Assembly (NCBI GenBank): GCA_002428365.1
Contig: DIVW01000026.1
Location: 44,256 to 108,255 of the forward strand
Direction of reading: 5' to 3'
DNA from: Propionibacteriaceae bacterium UBA6122
GTDB taxonomy: Bacteria > Actinomycetota > Actinomycetes > Propionibacteriales > Propionibacteriaceae
DNA length: 64,000 nucleotides
Under the pieces are notes generated by a model. It worked only from the letters and a program-made list of their open reading frames with translations, had not been told where the DNA came from and searched no databases. The translations under genes and the position numbers were made by a program. Positions 40,255 through 49,614 of this stretch are shown one piece after another; the first letter of the stretch is position 1, and each line of letters opens with the position of its first letter.

Positions 40255-43200
40255 TTGCGGCAAAGGCTCCTGTTGGCAGCGGCAACGCTGGGAGTCGGAG
40301 TGCTCTCAGTGGTCTTGGTCGTGTCTGCGATTCCGCAGGTGCCAGCAGCTGCTCCCCTACCCAGCGAGCCGCCGGTGGCCGCGACTGCGGTCAACGCCCG
40401 CTCGGTGGCCCGCATTCACTCCACCAACACCGACACCGTGATCGTGGCTCTCCGCAAGAAGGCGGCCAACCCGGCCGCCGCTGCGGTGAGCGCTATCCGC
40501 AAGGCCGCCTGGAAGGTGGCTGGGGCGAAGGTCGTCAGTTCCAAAGCCCTGCGCGCGGACGCGGCCACCGTCACCTTGAACAAGTCGCTCACCCGCAAGC
40601 AAGCCGACCAGATCGCGGCGGCGGCCCAAAAGACCGCCGGGGTTCGCTACGCCGAAGCTTCGGTGAAGTTCTACCCCACCGAAGCTGGCGGCGATGACTA
40701 CTACTGGAACATCGATCAGATCAACGCCAGCGCCGCTTGGGCCACCGCCAACACCGAAGGCGCCCCTGACGTGGTGGTCGGGGTTATCGATACCGGCATC
40801 GCCGACAACGCCCTCCTGCCCAAGGCCCTGCTGCTGAACACGACCAACGGGAAGGTCGGCGGCACCACCATCTCCGGCACCACCTGGCCGGGGCTGACGG
40901 TGAAGCTGAATTACACCAGCGGTGGGGACGATTCCAAGACCAAGGAGACGCAGGCCAGCCTCGAAAGCGGTAACTGGTCGGTCAACCTCGACTCCATTGC
41001 TGACGACACAACCACGCTCTACGCCTCGGTCACGGATGCTTCCCAGACGGTCACCACCAACACTGAGGCGGTGGTGAACTCTTCGACCAACCTGAAGGTA
41101 GACACCCCCAGCAACGGCAAAACCTTCACCGGTACCGTCGACACCGACGCGATCGTCACCGTGAAGGTGAAAGATGGCGACGCGCTTTGCACCGAGGGCG
41201 TGGCCGTAGCCGCAACCGTGCCAGACACCAGCAGTTGGAACTGCACCATTACGCCGGGTCTGGCCCACGCCACCGTCGTCGAAGTCACCGCCATCGATGC
41301 GCTGGGCAACACTGCCACCGAGACGATCACCGTCGATGCCGAAGTGACTCTCAACGTTGACAAGCCCAGCGATGGCAACACGATCACCGGCACCACCGAC
41401 CCAGGCGCCACCGTGACCTTCACCCAAGGCACCACTGCAGTGTGTGACAACCAACGAGCCGACGCCGACGGGAAATTCACCTGCAGCCCCGCCTTACGGC
41501 TGACCGACGGCGCCGAGGTGACGGTCACCACCACCGATCCGGTCGGCAACTCTGCATCAACAACTGTGAAGGTGAATGCGTCGGTCAATCTGACCGTGGT
41601 GACCCCTAGTAATGGGTCGAGCTATTCCGGCACCGTCGATGCCGATGCCACCGTCACCCTCACCTACCCCGATGGCGCCACCCAGTTGGCCGACGTCAGC
41701 GATGGCACTTGGACGGTGTCCTCGCCCGCGTCCGTCCCGGCCCATGACGGCGAGGTCACGGTGACTGCCAGGGACGGGCAAGGCAATCACGACTCGAAGA
41801 TCATCACTGTCGACAGTTCAGTCCGGCTGGTGCTGAATCCGAGTAGCGGCAAGACCCTTTCCGGCGTCACCGACCCCGGCGCCACTGTGAGCTTCGCCGT
41901 CGGCACCACCCCAGCATGTAGCGACAAAATCGCGGATGCCGACGGAGAGTTCAGTTGCACCCGCAGTCCGAGGCTGGCCGACGGCACCGCAGTGGTGGTC
42001 ACCAGCGTTGACCCCTTGGGCAACACCACCTGGGCCACGCTCACGATCAACGCCGCAGTTCACCTCACCGTCGTAACGCCCAGCGACGGCAAGACCTTCT
42101 CTGGCACCGCTGATACCGATGCGACGATCACCGTGAAAGTGCACGAAGGCGACACTCTCTGCGACGACCTGGCCACCACCGACGGCACCTGGGCCTGCAC
42201 CACTGCGAGTCTCGACGATGGCACGGTCATCGACGTCACCGCCACCGATGACCTCGACAACACCGAGACTCAACAGATCACCGTGGACGCTGCCGCGCCG
42301 TCCCTTGAAGTCAGCCCCAGCAACGGCGCCACGATCTCTGGGACCACCGACGCTGACGCGACTGTGCAGGTCAAGGTCGTTGACGGTGAGATCCTCTGCG
42401 CCGACGCTACGGTGGCCGCCGACGGCAGCTTCCTTTGCACTCCAAGCGAGCCGCTGGCCGACGGTACCGAAGTTGCGGTGACCGCCAGCGATGCCCTGGG
42501 CAACACCATCGAATACCAGCTCAGAGTGAACGCGTCGGTGAACCTGACCGTAGTCAGCCCCAGCGACGGCAAGACCTTCACCGGCACTGTCGACACTGAC
42601 GCGACCGTGACGTTAAAGGTGCACGATGGCGACCCGCTTTGTGCTGATGGCGTCACCGTGACCGAAACCGGCAGTTGGAGCTGCCTCGTTAGCCCAGGGC
42701 TGGCCCACGACACTGTCGTCGACGTAACCGCCACCGACGAGATGGGCAACACCGGCACCGAACCAATCACAGTTGATGCAGCCGTGAGTTTGGTGCTCGA
42801 CCCCAGCGACGGAACTTCGATCACCGGCACCACCGACCCTGGCGCAATCGTGGCCGTCAGCGTTACCGGCGAGAACGCACTGTGTGAGGCGCTCACCGCC
42901 GACAACGATGGCAAGTTCACCTGCACGCCCAGTGAACAACTGCCCGCTGCCACCTCGGTGACAGTGACCAGCACCGACGGAGTTGGCAACACCACCACCG
43001 GCTACGTCACCACCGATGATGGCTCAGCCAACGAAGCCGACCCGTCAGGCTCGGCGACGCCGAACGAGGTCGGTGCGGCCGAGACGGGCACGGTGCCACC
43101 GGTCACCACCGTCCCTTTGACCAGCACCACCGTGGGCTCGGGCACGGTGCTGCCCGGCTATGACTTCGTCTCTGCGTCCACCACCAATGGGGACGGGGAC

Positions 43201-44601
43201 GGTAACGGACGCGACGCCGACGCCACCGACCCTGGAATCCAGCTCTACACCGATCCTTCGCAACCGCGGTCCTCGCATGGAACCCACGTAGCTGGCATCA
43301 TCGCCGCCAATGGCGGCAGCACCCTTACCGGAGTAGCCCCCGGGGTGAAGATCCAGCCAATCCGCGCATTGACCTCGGCCTCCGGCGGAAGCATGGCTGA
43401 TGTTGCCGCAGCCATTCGCTGGGCAGTCGGCGAACCAGTGGCTGGCGTGCCGGCCAACCCCTACGCCGACCAACTTGACGTGTTGAACCTCTCCCTCGGG
43501 GCAAAGACATCCTGCTCCGTCGAAATGCAGAGCGCCATCGATGCCGCGATCGCTCATGGCACCACCGTTGTGGTGTCCGCTGGAAACGACAATCAGTCGA
43601 TCACCAACGTGTCTCCGGCGAACTGCAGGAACGTGATTGTGGTGACCGCAGCAGACAACGGCGGAACTCGCTCGACCTATAGCAACTGGGGCACGTCGGC
43701 TACGAGCGGAAGTGCGCTGGTCGCAGGCCCGGGGGGCTCAGGCAACAGCACCTCGACGTGCTACGCCTGGTATCCCATCGGTTATCAAGATCTTGCAGGG
43801 GAATGCACCGATCAAGTGGTCTCGACTGTCGCCGGGTCGTGGATGCCGAAGTTCGGTACCTCGATGGCAGCCCCCCATGTCGCTGGCACTGCCGCCCTGC
43901 TGATGTCCACCAACGCCGACCTTGGCCCAACCCAAGTTGCGAAAATCATCCAGCGAACAGCCACGCCGATACCCGGCTGCGCCACCGGGGTGTGCGGTAC
44001 GGGCATCGTCAATGCAGCGGCCGCCCTCGCCGAGGTGGATCACCCTGACACGGCTGTTTCCGCAGCCAATTACCCCGCCATCGGGGTCCAGTCGGTGATG
44101 AGCCCGCACAGCACAGTCGGCAATGTGATCTCAGTTACCGCGTCCGGTGGTTACCCCAACTTCAGCTACCAGTGGTATCGAGGCAGCGCTCCTATCAGCG
44201 GCGCCACCAAGACGTGGTACCAACTCGTCGGCTCCGACTACGCCCAAGTTGTGTGGGCCAAAGTCACCACCGCTGGTGGCGGGCCATCAGTGGCCAGTTC
44301 GAAGACGAGCGTGACTGGCAAGGGCTCGATGTCGTTCCTCGCCAAGCCCAAGATCTCCGGCACTGTGAAGGTTGGCAAGAAGCTCACCGCAACGGCCAGC
44401 TACACCCCCAGCTACGCCCACGCCAGCCCGACCTTCCAGTGGTACCGCAGTGGCAAGAAGATCAGCAAGGCCACCAAATCCACCTACAAGCTGACCAAGA
44501 AAGACCGCGGCAAGCGGATCACCGTGAAGGTCACCTTCAGGGCAACCGGCTACATCACCATCTCTAGGACTTCCGGTAAGACCAAAGCTGTCAGGCGCTG
44601 A
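40255..44601 (+). CDS. Large secreted subtilase interrupted by Ig-like repeats
   Basis: A 1448-residue exported protein. After a signal peptide (about 1-30) and a pro-region, the S8 domain starts with Asp179 (GVIDTGIA); the catalytic His1008 (SHGTHVAGI) and Ser1203 (FGTSMAAPH), with Asn in SAGNDN, come only after an insertion of roughly 780 residues. In the 38374 protease Asp and His are 70 residues apart. The insertion holds about nine Ig-like units of about 80 residues; seven have two Cys that could form a disulfide. The C-terminus has two Ig-like repeats like those of the neighbouring protease. TTG start with an AGGGGGGA site upstream. All three catalytic residues are kept, so an active enzyme is plausible. 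Confidence 0.9.
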   Translation: MRQRLLLAAATLGVGVLSVVLVVSAIPQVPAAAPLPSEPPVAATAVNARSVARIHSTNTDTVIVALRKKAANPAAAAVSAIRKAAWKVAGAKVVSSKALRADAATVTLNKSLTRKQADQIAAAAQKTAGVRYAEASVKFYPTEAGGDDYYWNIDQINASAAWATANTEGAPDVVVGVIDTGIADNALLPKALLLNTTNGKVGGTTISGTTWPGLTVKLNYTSGGDDSKTKETQASLESGNWSVNLDSIADDTTTLYASVTDASQTVTTNTEAVVNSSTNLKVDTPSNGKTFTGTVDTDAIVTVKVKDGDALCTEGVAVAATVPDTSSWNCTITPGLAHATVVEVTAIDALGNTATETITVDAEVTLNVDKPSDGNTITGTTDPGATVTFTQGTTAVCDNQRADADGKFTCSPALRLTDGAEVTVTTTDPVGNSASTTVKVNASVNLTVVTPSNGSSYSGTVDADATVTLTYPDGATQLADVSDGTWTVSSPASVPAHDGEVTVTARDGQGNHDSKIITVDSSVRLVLNPSSGKTLSGVTDPGATVSFAVGTTPACSDKIADADGEFSCTRSPRLADGTAVVVTSVDPLGNTTWATLTINAAVHLTVVTPSDGKTFSGTADTDATITVKVHEGDTLCDDLATTDGTWACTTASLDDGTVIDVTATDDLDNTETQQITVDAAAPSLEVSPSNGATISGTTDADATVQVKVVDGEILCADATVAADGSFLCTPSEPLADGTEVAVTASDALGNTIEYQLRVNASVNLTVVSPSDGKTFTGTVDTDATVTLKVHDGDPLCADGVTVTETGSWSCLVSPGLAHDTVVDVTATDEMGNTGTEPITVDAAVSLVLDPSDGTSITGTTDPGAIVAVSVTGENALCEALTADNDGKFTCTPSEQLPAATSVTVTSTDGVGNTTTGYVTTDDGSANEADPSGSATPNEVGAAETGTVPPVTTVPLTSTTVGSGTVLPGYDFVSASTTNGDGDGNGRDADATDPGIQLYTDPSQPRSSHGTHVAGIIAANGGSTLTGVAPGVKIQPIRALTSASGGSMADVAAAIRWAVGEPVAGVPANPYADQLDVLNLSLGAKTSCSVEMQSAIDAAIAHGTTVVVSAGNDNQSITNVSPANCRNVIVVTAADNGGTRSTYSNWGTSATSGSALVAGPGGSGNSTSTCYAWYPIGYQDLAGECTDQVVSTVAGSWMPKFGTSMAAPHVAGTAALLMSTNADLGPTQVAKIIQRTATPIPGCATGVCGTGIVNAAAALAEVDHPDTAVSAANYPAIGVQSVMSPHSTVGNVISVTASGGYPNFSYQWYRGSAPISGATKTWYQLVGSDYAQVVWAKVTTAGGGPSVASSKTSVTGKGSMSFLAKPKISGTVKVGKKLTATASYTPSYAHASPTFQWYRSGKKISKATKSTYKLTKKDRGKRITVKVTFRATGYITISRTSGKTKAVRR
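41086..43020 (+). repeat. Tandem Ig-like repeats inside the subtilase gene
   Basis: Eight clear units of about 240 bases, plus a divergent first one before them (about 40830-41085), encode segments such as LKVDTPSNGKTFTGTVDTDA and LTVVSPSDGKTFTGTVDTDA. Units 2 and 8 are highly similar to each other at DNA level, indicating duplication or recombination within the gene. Most units carry two Cys, for example ALC...WNC and PLC...WSC. They resemble bacterial Ig-like (Big_6-type) domains of adhesins. They lie between the catalytic Asp and His of the peptidase. Confidence 0.85.
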
Positions 44602-44698
44602 GCCGCGTCCACCGCGAGTCCTCCGTGAGTGGACTGTCGGCCGGGCCGCACCCAGGCCTAGCCTGAAAGCCCGGCCCGTTCTCAGCCAAAGGCGACCT

Positions 44699-45886
44699 GT
44701 GCACAACTTCAAGACCTCCTGGCGCACCCTCAGTACCGCAGCTAGCGCGCTCGCGCTGGCGGCAGCCGCCATCATCGTCACCCCGGCAGTCGCACCATCG
44801 CTGAGCCCCACCGCGACCGCAGCGGCCACCGGCTGCACTTCCGCCCCGTTCGTGAGCTCACCCAAAACCAAGAGGTGGTATCGCATTCCGGCGATCGTCC
44901 GCACCGGCTCCGGCGCGCTGATCGCCTTCGCTGAGCGCCGCGACAACGACTCAGTCACCGACCGCGGCAACTACGACCTGGTGGCCCGCACCTCCACCGA
45001 CGCCGGCTGCCACTGGGGCCCCATGCGATTAGTCGCTGACTACGGGCGCAACCACATCTCCAGCCCAGTGCCAATCTGGGACCCGGGCACCAACTCGGTG
45101 CTGCTGTTCAGCTCGTTGCGCAATACCAAAGACAAATACGTTGGGCTCTTCCTCCAACGCAGCTACAACGACGGCGCCACCTGGACCAACTTCGCCGCCG
45201 GCCAGATCACCCGCCCCACCAAAGGCTGGAAAGGTGGCCTACAAGGCCCCGGGCACGGCCTCGTGCTGCAATACGGCGCGGCCAAAGGCCGAATCATCTT
45301 CCCGATGGGTTACGTCGTGACCAGCGGGAAGACCAAGAAGTACGGCACCTACGCGCTCTACAGCGATGACGGTGGCAGCACCTGGCGAATCGGTTACGAC
45401 CGGCTCTCCCCCGGCAAGCTCCAACTCATCGAAGGCACCATCGCCGAGCTCCGCGACGGACGGCTGCTGGTCAGCTACCGCGACAAGCGCAAAACCAAGC
45501 CCGGCACCAACCGGGTTTCGGCCATCTCCACCAACGGTGGCCTTTCGATCTCCTCCTACCGCCAAATGGCCGGCGTCAAGACCATGGCCGTCGAAGGCAG
45601 CCTGCTCCAAGCCAGCGGTGCGGGCGCTCCCCTGCTGTTCTCGGGGCCGTCCTACATCAAGACCAGGAACCTGACCATCCGGCGCGATATGCGGATCTTC
45701 ATCAGCACCAACGGCGGCTTGTCCTGGCGAAAGGGTCCGCTGATTGGCGGCAAGGCCCGACCGGCTGCCTACTCCGATCTGGTCGAGATCAACGCGTCCA
45801 CCGTCGGCGTGCTCTACGAGACCGGCAAGCGCAAGTGGCGCGAGCGGATCGAGTTCGTCCAGGTGCAGCGCAGCGCGCTCACCTGA
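44699..45886 (+). CDS. Secreted sialidase (GH33-type)
   Basis: A 395-residue exported exo-sialidase. A signal peptide (about 1-40) precedes the YRIPAIVRT motif, which carries the first of the Arg residues binding the sialic-acid carboxylate. Asp-box repeats STDAGCHW, SYNDGATW, SDDGGSTW and STNGGLSW mark the six-bladed propeller, GLQGPGHGLVLQYG and EGTIAELRDGRLLVSYRD resemble the conserved central segments with a catalytic Glu, and VLYETG holds the nucleophile Tyr region. It would release sialic acids from host glycans or secretions. No sialic acid catabolism genes were seen nearby. Confidence 0.9.
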   Translation: MHNFKTSWRTLSTAASALALAAAAIIVTPAVAPSLSPTATAAATGCTSAPFVSSPKTKRWYRIPAIVRTGSGALIAFAERRDNDSVTDRGNYDLVARTSTDAGCHWGPMRLVADYGRNHISSPVPIWDPGTNSVLLFSSLRNTKDKYVGLFLQRSYNDGATWTNFAAGQITRPTKGWKGGLQGPGHGLVLQYGAAKGRIIFPMGYVVTSGKTKKYGTYALYSDDGGSTWRIGYDRLSPGKLQLIEGTIAELRDGRLLVSYRDKRKTKPGTNRVSAISTNGGLSISSYRQMAGVKTMAVEGSLLQASGAGAPLLFSGPSYIKTRNLTIRRDMRIFISTNGGLSWRKGPLIGGKARPAAYSDLVEINASTVGVLYETGKRKWRERIEFVQVQRSALT

Positions 45887-45961
45887 GCCACCTGCCAGCC
45901 GAAGCGGCCCCAATCTCGGACGGCGCTTCGCAATCGCGACGCCAGCCACCAAACTAGGGCG

Positions 45962-47209
45962 GTGCCCACCGACCCGCCCGCCACCGACACTGTGCCAAAC
46001 GCTGTGATCGCCTACCGGCGGATGATCGTGGCGCTGATGGCTGGCGGGCTGGCCAACTTCTCCCTGATGTACTTCGTCCAGCCGCTGCTGCCACTACTGG
46101 TGGACGTCTACGGCATCACCCCAGCCGAGTCCTCCCTGGCGCTTTCGGTGACCACCGCCACTATCACCGTCGGCCTGCTGATGGCCGGCCCACTGGCCGA
46201 TCGATTCGGCCGGGTGCAGGTGATGCGAGCCTCGCTGATCGCCTCCGGCCTGTTCGGGCTGGCCGCAGCCTTCGCCCCCAGCTGGGCCGCCCTGCTGGTG
46301 CTGCGCGGCCTGCTCGGCATCACCTTGGCCTGGTTCCCCGCCGCCGCATTGGCCTACCTTCGCGAGGAAACCCCGCCGGGAGCCCACGGACGCGCCAACG
46401 CCGCCTACATCGCTGGCACCGCCGTCGGTGGGGCCACCGGACGGCTGCTGCCCGGCCCACTGGCAGCGCTCGGCGGCTGGGTCGCCACCGCCACCACGAT
46501 GAGCCTGATCACCCTGGCCGCTGGCCTGGCCCTGTGGCTGTTACTGCCGCCGTCGGCCACCTTCCAGCCCCGCAAGGCCGAACTGCGCGAAGTGCTGCTG
46601 GGCACCATCACCGCCCCCTTCGACCGGGTGCTGGCCTGGCTGTGTCTGGCGGGCTTCACCAGCATGGGCGCCTTCGTGGCGGTCTATAACGCCGCAGCCT
46701 TCCGGCTCCAGGCGCCACCCTTCGAGCTCGGTCATGCGGCCGGCTGGGTGTATCTGGCCTACCCCATCGGCATCGCCGCGCCCTACGTCCTGCGCCACCT
46801 TTCTGAGCGGGACGGCCGCGGCCACACCACTGCCCTGGGCGCTGCGCTGCTGATTCTGGGCGTCGCGATCACGTCCATTCCGACCCTGGCCACCATGTTC
46901 GGCGGGCTGGGCCTACTCACCTTCGCCTTCCTTGGCGTGCACTCACTGCTCAGCGGCTGGGTGGTCGATCGCGCCGCCCGCCGCAATCTCGGCAACGCCC
47001 AAGCCTCCAGCGCCTACCTGCTCGCCTACTACCTCGGCAGCACCGTGGCTGGCGCCCTGGCCACCCTGACCTGGCAGCAGGTCGGTTGGGTCGGCGTGGA
47101 GACGCTCACCCTCGGCCTAGCGGCGGCCACTTTGCTCGCCGTCCTGCTCGCCAGTCGCTTCGATCGCAACCCAAAGGTGAGCCTCGGCCAGCAGCCGACG
47201 CTGCTATAG
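45962..47209 (+). CDS. Major facilitator superfamily transporter
   Basis: A 415-residue MFS carrier with 12 predicted helices. GPLADRFGRVQVMRASL is the motif A between helices 2 and 3, and FAFLGVHSLLSGWVVDRAARRNLGNAQASSAYLLAYYLGSTVAGALA is characteristic of the YnfM/arabinose-efflux-like group. Probably an exporter; substrate unknown. GTG start. The gene is a single unit, with an ABC gene pair beginning 86 bases after it. Confidence 0.9.
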   Translation: MPTDPPATDTVPNAVIAYRRMIVALMAGGLANFSLMYFVQPLLPLLVDVYGITPAESSLALSVTTATITVGLLMAGPLADRFGRVQVMRASLIASGLFGLAAAFAPSWAALLVLRGLLGITLAWFPAAALAYLREETPPGAHGRANAAYIAGTAVGGATGRLLPGPLAALGGWVATATTMSLITLAAGLALWLLLPPSATFQPRKAELREVLLGTITAPFDRVLAWLCLAGFTSMGAFVAVYNAAAFRLQAPPFELGHAAGWVYLAYPIGIAAPYVLRHLSERDGRGHTTALGAALLILGVAITSIPTLATMFGGLGLLTFAFLGVHSLLSGWVVDRAARRNLGNAQASSAYLLAYYLGSTVAGALATLTWQQVGWVGVETLTLGLAAATLLAVLLASRFDRNPKVSLGQQPTLL

Positions 47210-47295
47210 CTCACTGTGGGGGCGGCGCCGCCGACCACTGCGGCTAGGCTTTCCCTCGGACGCCTTGGGGGGATACTCGGCGGGAAAGGACGGCC

Positions 47296-48060
47296 GTGGC
47301 ACTGGCAGTACGCGCAGTCGGGCTAGTTAAGACCTTCGGCGAGCTGCGTGCGGTCGATGGAGTGGATCTGGAGATCCCGCAGGGCAGCTTCTATGGCATC
47401 GCCGGGCCAAATGGGGCCGGCAAGTCGACCACCCTGCGGATGCTCACCGGGCTGCTTCGCCCGGACGCCGGCTCCGCCGAAGTTGGCGGCGCCCAGGTGT
47501 GGCCCAACCCACTGCAAGCCAAAGCCCTACTCGGCTTCGTCCCAGACAATCCAGTGCTGTTCGAGCGCCTCACCGCACCAGAAATGCTGCAGTACGCCGG
47601 GCTGCTACGCGGCCTTGATCCGACGGTGATCGCTGAACGATCAGCCGAGCTGCTGCGCGTCCTCGACCTGGACGACTCCCGCGATCGGCTGATCGCCGAC
47701 TTCTCCCTCGGCATGCTCAAGCGGGTCGGCCTCGGCGTGGCCCTGCTGCACAATCCGCGGGTGATGGTGTTGGACGAGCCATTCGGCGCCCTTGATCCGG
47801 TGAACGCCCAGGTGATCGAAGACCTGCTGCAGCGCTTCCGCGATAGCGGCGGCACCGTGGTCTTCGCCAGTCACGTGATGGACGTGGTGCAGCGGCTGTG
47901 CGACCGGGTGGTGGTGATCGCCCACGGCCGGGTGATGGCTGAGGGCACGATTGCCGAGATTTCAAAGGGACGCAACCTGCAAGACGCGTTCGTCGAGTTG
48001 GTCGGCGGTCGCGATCTTGAGGAAGGCGAGCTGTCGTGGCTCTCGTCCTTGTCCGACTGA
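47296..48060 (+). CDS. ABC transporter ATP-binding protein
   Basis: A 254-residue ATPase of the drug/lantibiotic exporter type. Walker A is GPNGAGKST, the signature is DFSLGMLKRVGLGVAL, Walker B is VMVLDEPFGALDP and the H-loop is FASHVMDVV. The motif order and the length agree with CcmA-type ATPases. GTG start. The gene ends 25 bases into the permease gene. Role as exporter is inferred from family; substrate unknown. Confidence 0.93.
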   Translation: MALAVRAVGLVKTFGELRAVDGVDLEIPQGSFYGIAGPNGAGKSTTLRMLTGLLRPDAGSAEVGGAQVWPNPLQAKALLGFVPDNPVLFERLTAPEMLQYAGLLRGLDPTVIAERSAELLRVLDLDDSRDRLIADFSLGMLKRVGLGVALLHNPRVMVLDEPFGALDPVNAQVIEDLLQRFRDSGGTVVFASHVMDVVQRLCDRVVVIAHGRVMAEGTIAEISKGRNLQDAFVELVGGRDLEEGELSWLSSLSD

Positions 48061-49598
48061 GACTGATCATCGCCGCGCGCGCCCGCGGAAACAGCCCCGG
48101 CGCCACCTCCTACTACGCCACCAGCTGGGTGATCGGCACAGTTTTCGGGCTGATCGCCGGCACCGGCACCGCTATTTTCGTCTCGGCCCCGGACTTCGGC
48201 AATGTGCTCCTGCTCGGCTCCTTCGTCGCCTTGTCGGTGCCGTGGCTGCTCGGCCCGATCTTGGAACCGACCCTGGCCGACGGCACCGTCGACCCGCGGC
48301 GTCTGGAGCAGTATCCGCTGACACCCTGGCAACAGGTGAGCGGCCTGCTGATCGGGGCCCTGCTCGCCCCCACTGCCACCTTCACCTTCTTGTTCGCGGC
48401 CGGCTCGGTGGCCGCCTTCGGTCAGTCCGTGCCGTCCCGGCTAGTGGCGCTCGGCAGCGCCGTGGCCTTCACGGTGATGTGCGTGGCGGTCTCGCGCGCC
48501 GCCCAGGCAGTGTTGGCCGAATCGCTGCGCTCGCGCCGTGGCCGCGACTTCGCCGCCCTAGTGGCCGCGCTGATGGTGCTGGGCATGTACGGGCTGGCTA
48601 TGCATCTGCGTACCACCATCGCCTCCATCAATGCCCAGCTCGCTGGCCCGGTCGGCCAGGTGGCCGCCTGGATGCCGCCAGGAGCGGCCGCCCAATCGAT
48701 CATCGACGCCCGTGACGGTAACTGGGCCGACTACGCCGCCCGAATGGCAGTCGTGCTCGGCACCATCGCGCTGGCCATGGTCGTGTGGGCGTGGGCGCTG
48801 GGACGCCGGGTGCGCGGCGACATTTACAGCTCAGGGCGCGGCTACCGGCGAAGTGTCGTCGAAGTGATGCCGCTGATTCCGGTCGGGCTGCGAGGCCTGC
48901 CGTCCGGTCCGACGACCGCGGCCATGGCTCAACAGTGGCGCTACTTCTTCTTCCGCTCCCCCAAGGCGATCCAGACCCTGATCATTCCGCCGGTGATGGG
49001 CATCATGGTGGCTCACTCCACCTTCTCCGGGGTTGGCATTCCCGTCCAGGCCGCAGCCTTCGCCGCCCTGGCAGTGGTCGTGGGCAGCTTCAACGTGTTC
49101 GGTTACGACGGGCCCGGCTTTCGCTACCTGATCGCCTCAGGGGCGCCGCTTTCGAAGATCATGTTGGGCAAGGTGACTGCCCCCTTGCTCTACCTGGTGC
49201 CGATACTTGTTGTCTTCGCTGCGGTGGAAGGCCTGCTGCAGGGTCTGCCCGAACAGATCGGGATCGCGATCATCGCCGGCTTGGCCGTGATCATCACCGG
49301 GGTCGGGATCGGCGCCCAATCGAGTGTGCTGAACCCCAATGATCAGTCGCGCATCGGCGTCCCTCGTCAAGGCATGTTCTTGAAGGTTTTTGCCTGGTTC
49401 AGCGGCTTTTTCGCGGTCACCTCGGTTGGCGCGGCCGTGTGGCTCATTCTGGTTGGCCGGATCGGCGAGGAGCCCACCGCAGCCCTGGTGCTGCTCGCCG
49501 CCATCGGACTAGCCGTGGCCCTGGTGTCCAAGGCTGGGCGGCGCATCGACAACGATCCAGAAGACCTGCTGACCCGGTTGGCTCCGGCCGAGTACTGA
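48036..49598 (+). CDS. ABC transporter permease
   Basis: A 520-residue membrane protein with about 12 hydrophobic helices, partner of the preceding ATPase. The long permease type without a separate second subunit is typical of ABC-2-like exporters in actinobacteria. GTG at 48036 overlaps the ATPase gene; AGGAAGG lies about 12 bases in front. Conserved segments include RYFFFRSPKAIQTLIIPPVMGIMVA and FNVFGYDGPGFRYLIASG. Substrate unknown. Confidence 0.88.
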   Translation: MALVLVRLRLIIAARARGNSPGATSYYATSWVIGTVFGLIAGTGTAIFVSAPDFGNVLLLGSFVALSVPWLLGPILEPTLADGTVDPRRLEQYPLTPWQQVSGLLIGALLAPTATFTFLFAAGSVAAFGQSVPSRLVALGSAVAFTVMCVAVSRAAQAVLAESLRSRRGRDFAALVAALMVLGMYGLAMHLRTTIASINAQLAGPVGQVAAWMPPGAAAQSIIDARDGNWADYAARMAVVLGTIALAMVVWAWALGRRVRGDIYSSGRGYRRSVVEVMPLIPVGLRGLPSGPTTAAMAQQWRYFFFRSPKAIQTLIIPPVMGIMVAHSTFSGVGIPVQAAAFAALAVVVGSFNVFGYDGPGFRYLIASGAPLSKIMLGKVTAPLLYLVPILVVFAAVEGLLQGLPEQIGIAIIAGLAVIITGVGIGAQSSVLNPNDQSRIGVPRQGMFLKVFAWFSGFFAVTSVGAAVWLILVGRIGEEPTAALVLLAAIGLAVALVSKAGRRIDNDPEDLLTRLAPAEY

Positions 49599-49614
49599 GG
49601 TCCCGAGACTGGGC

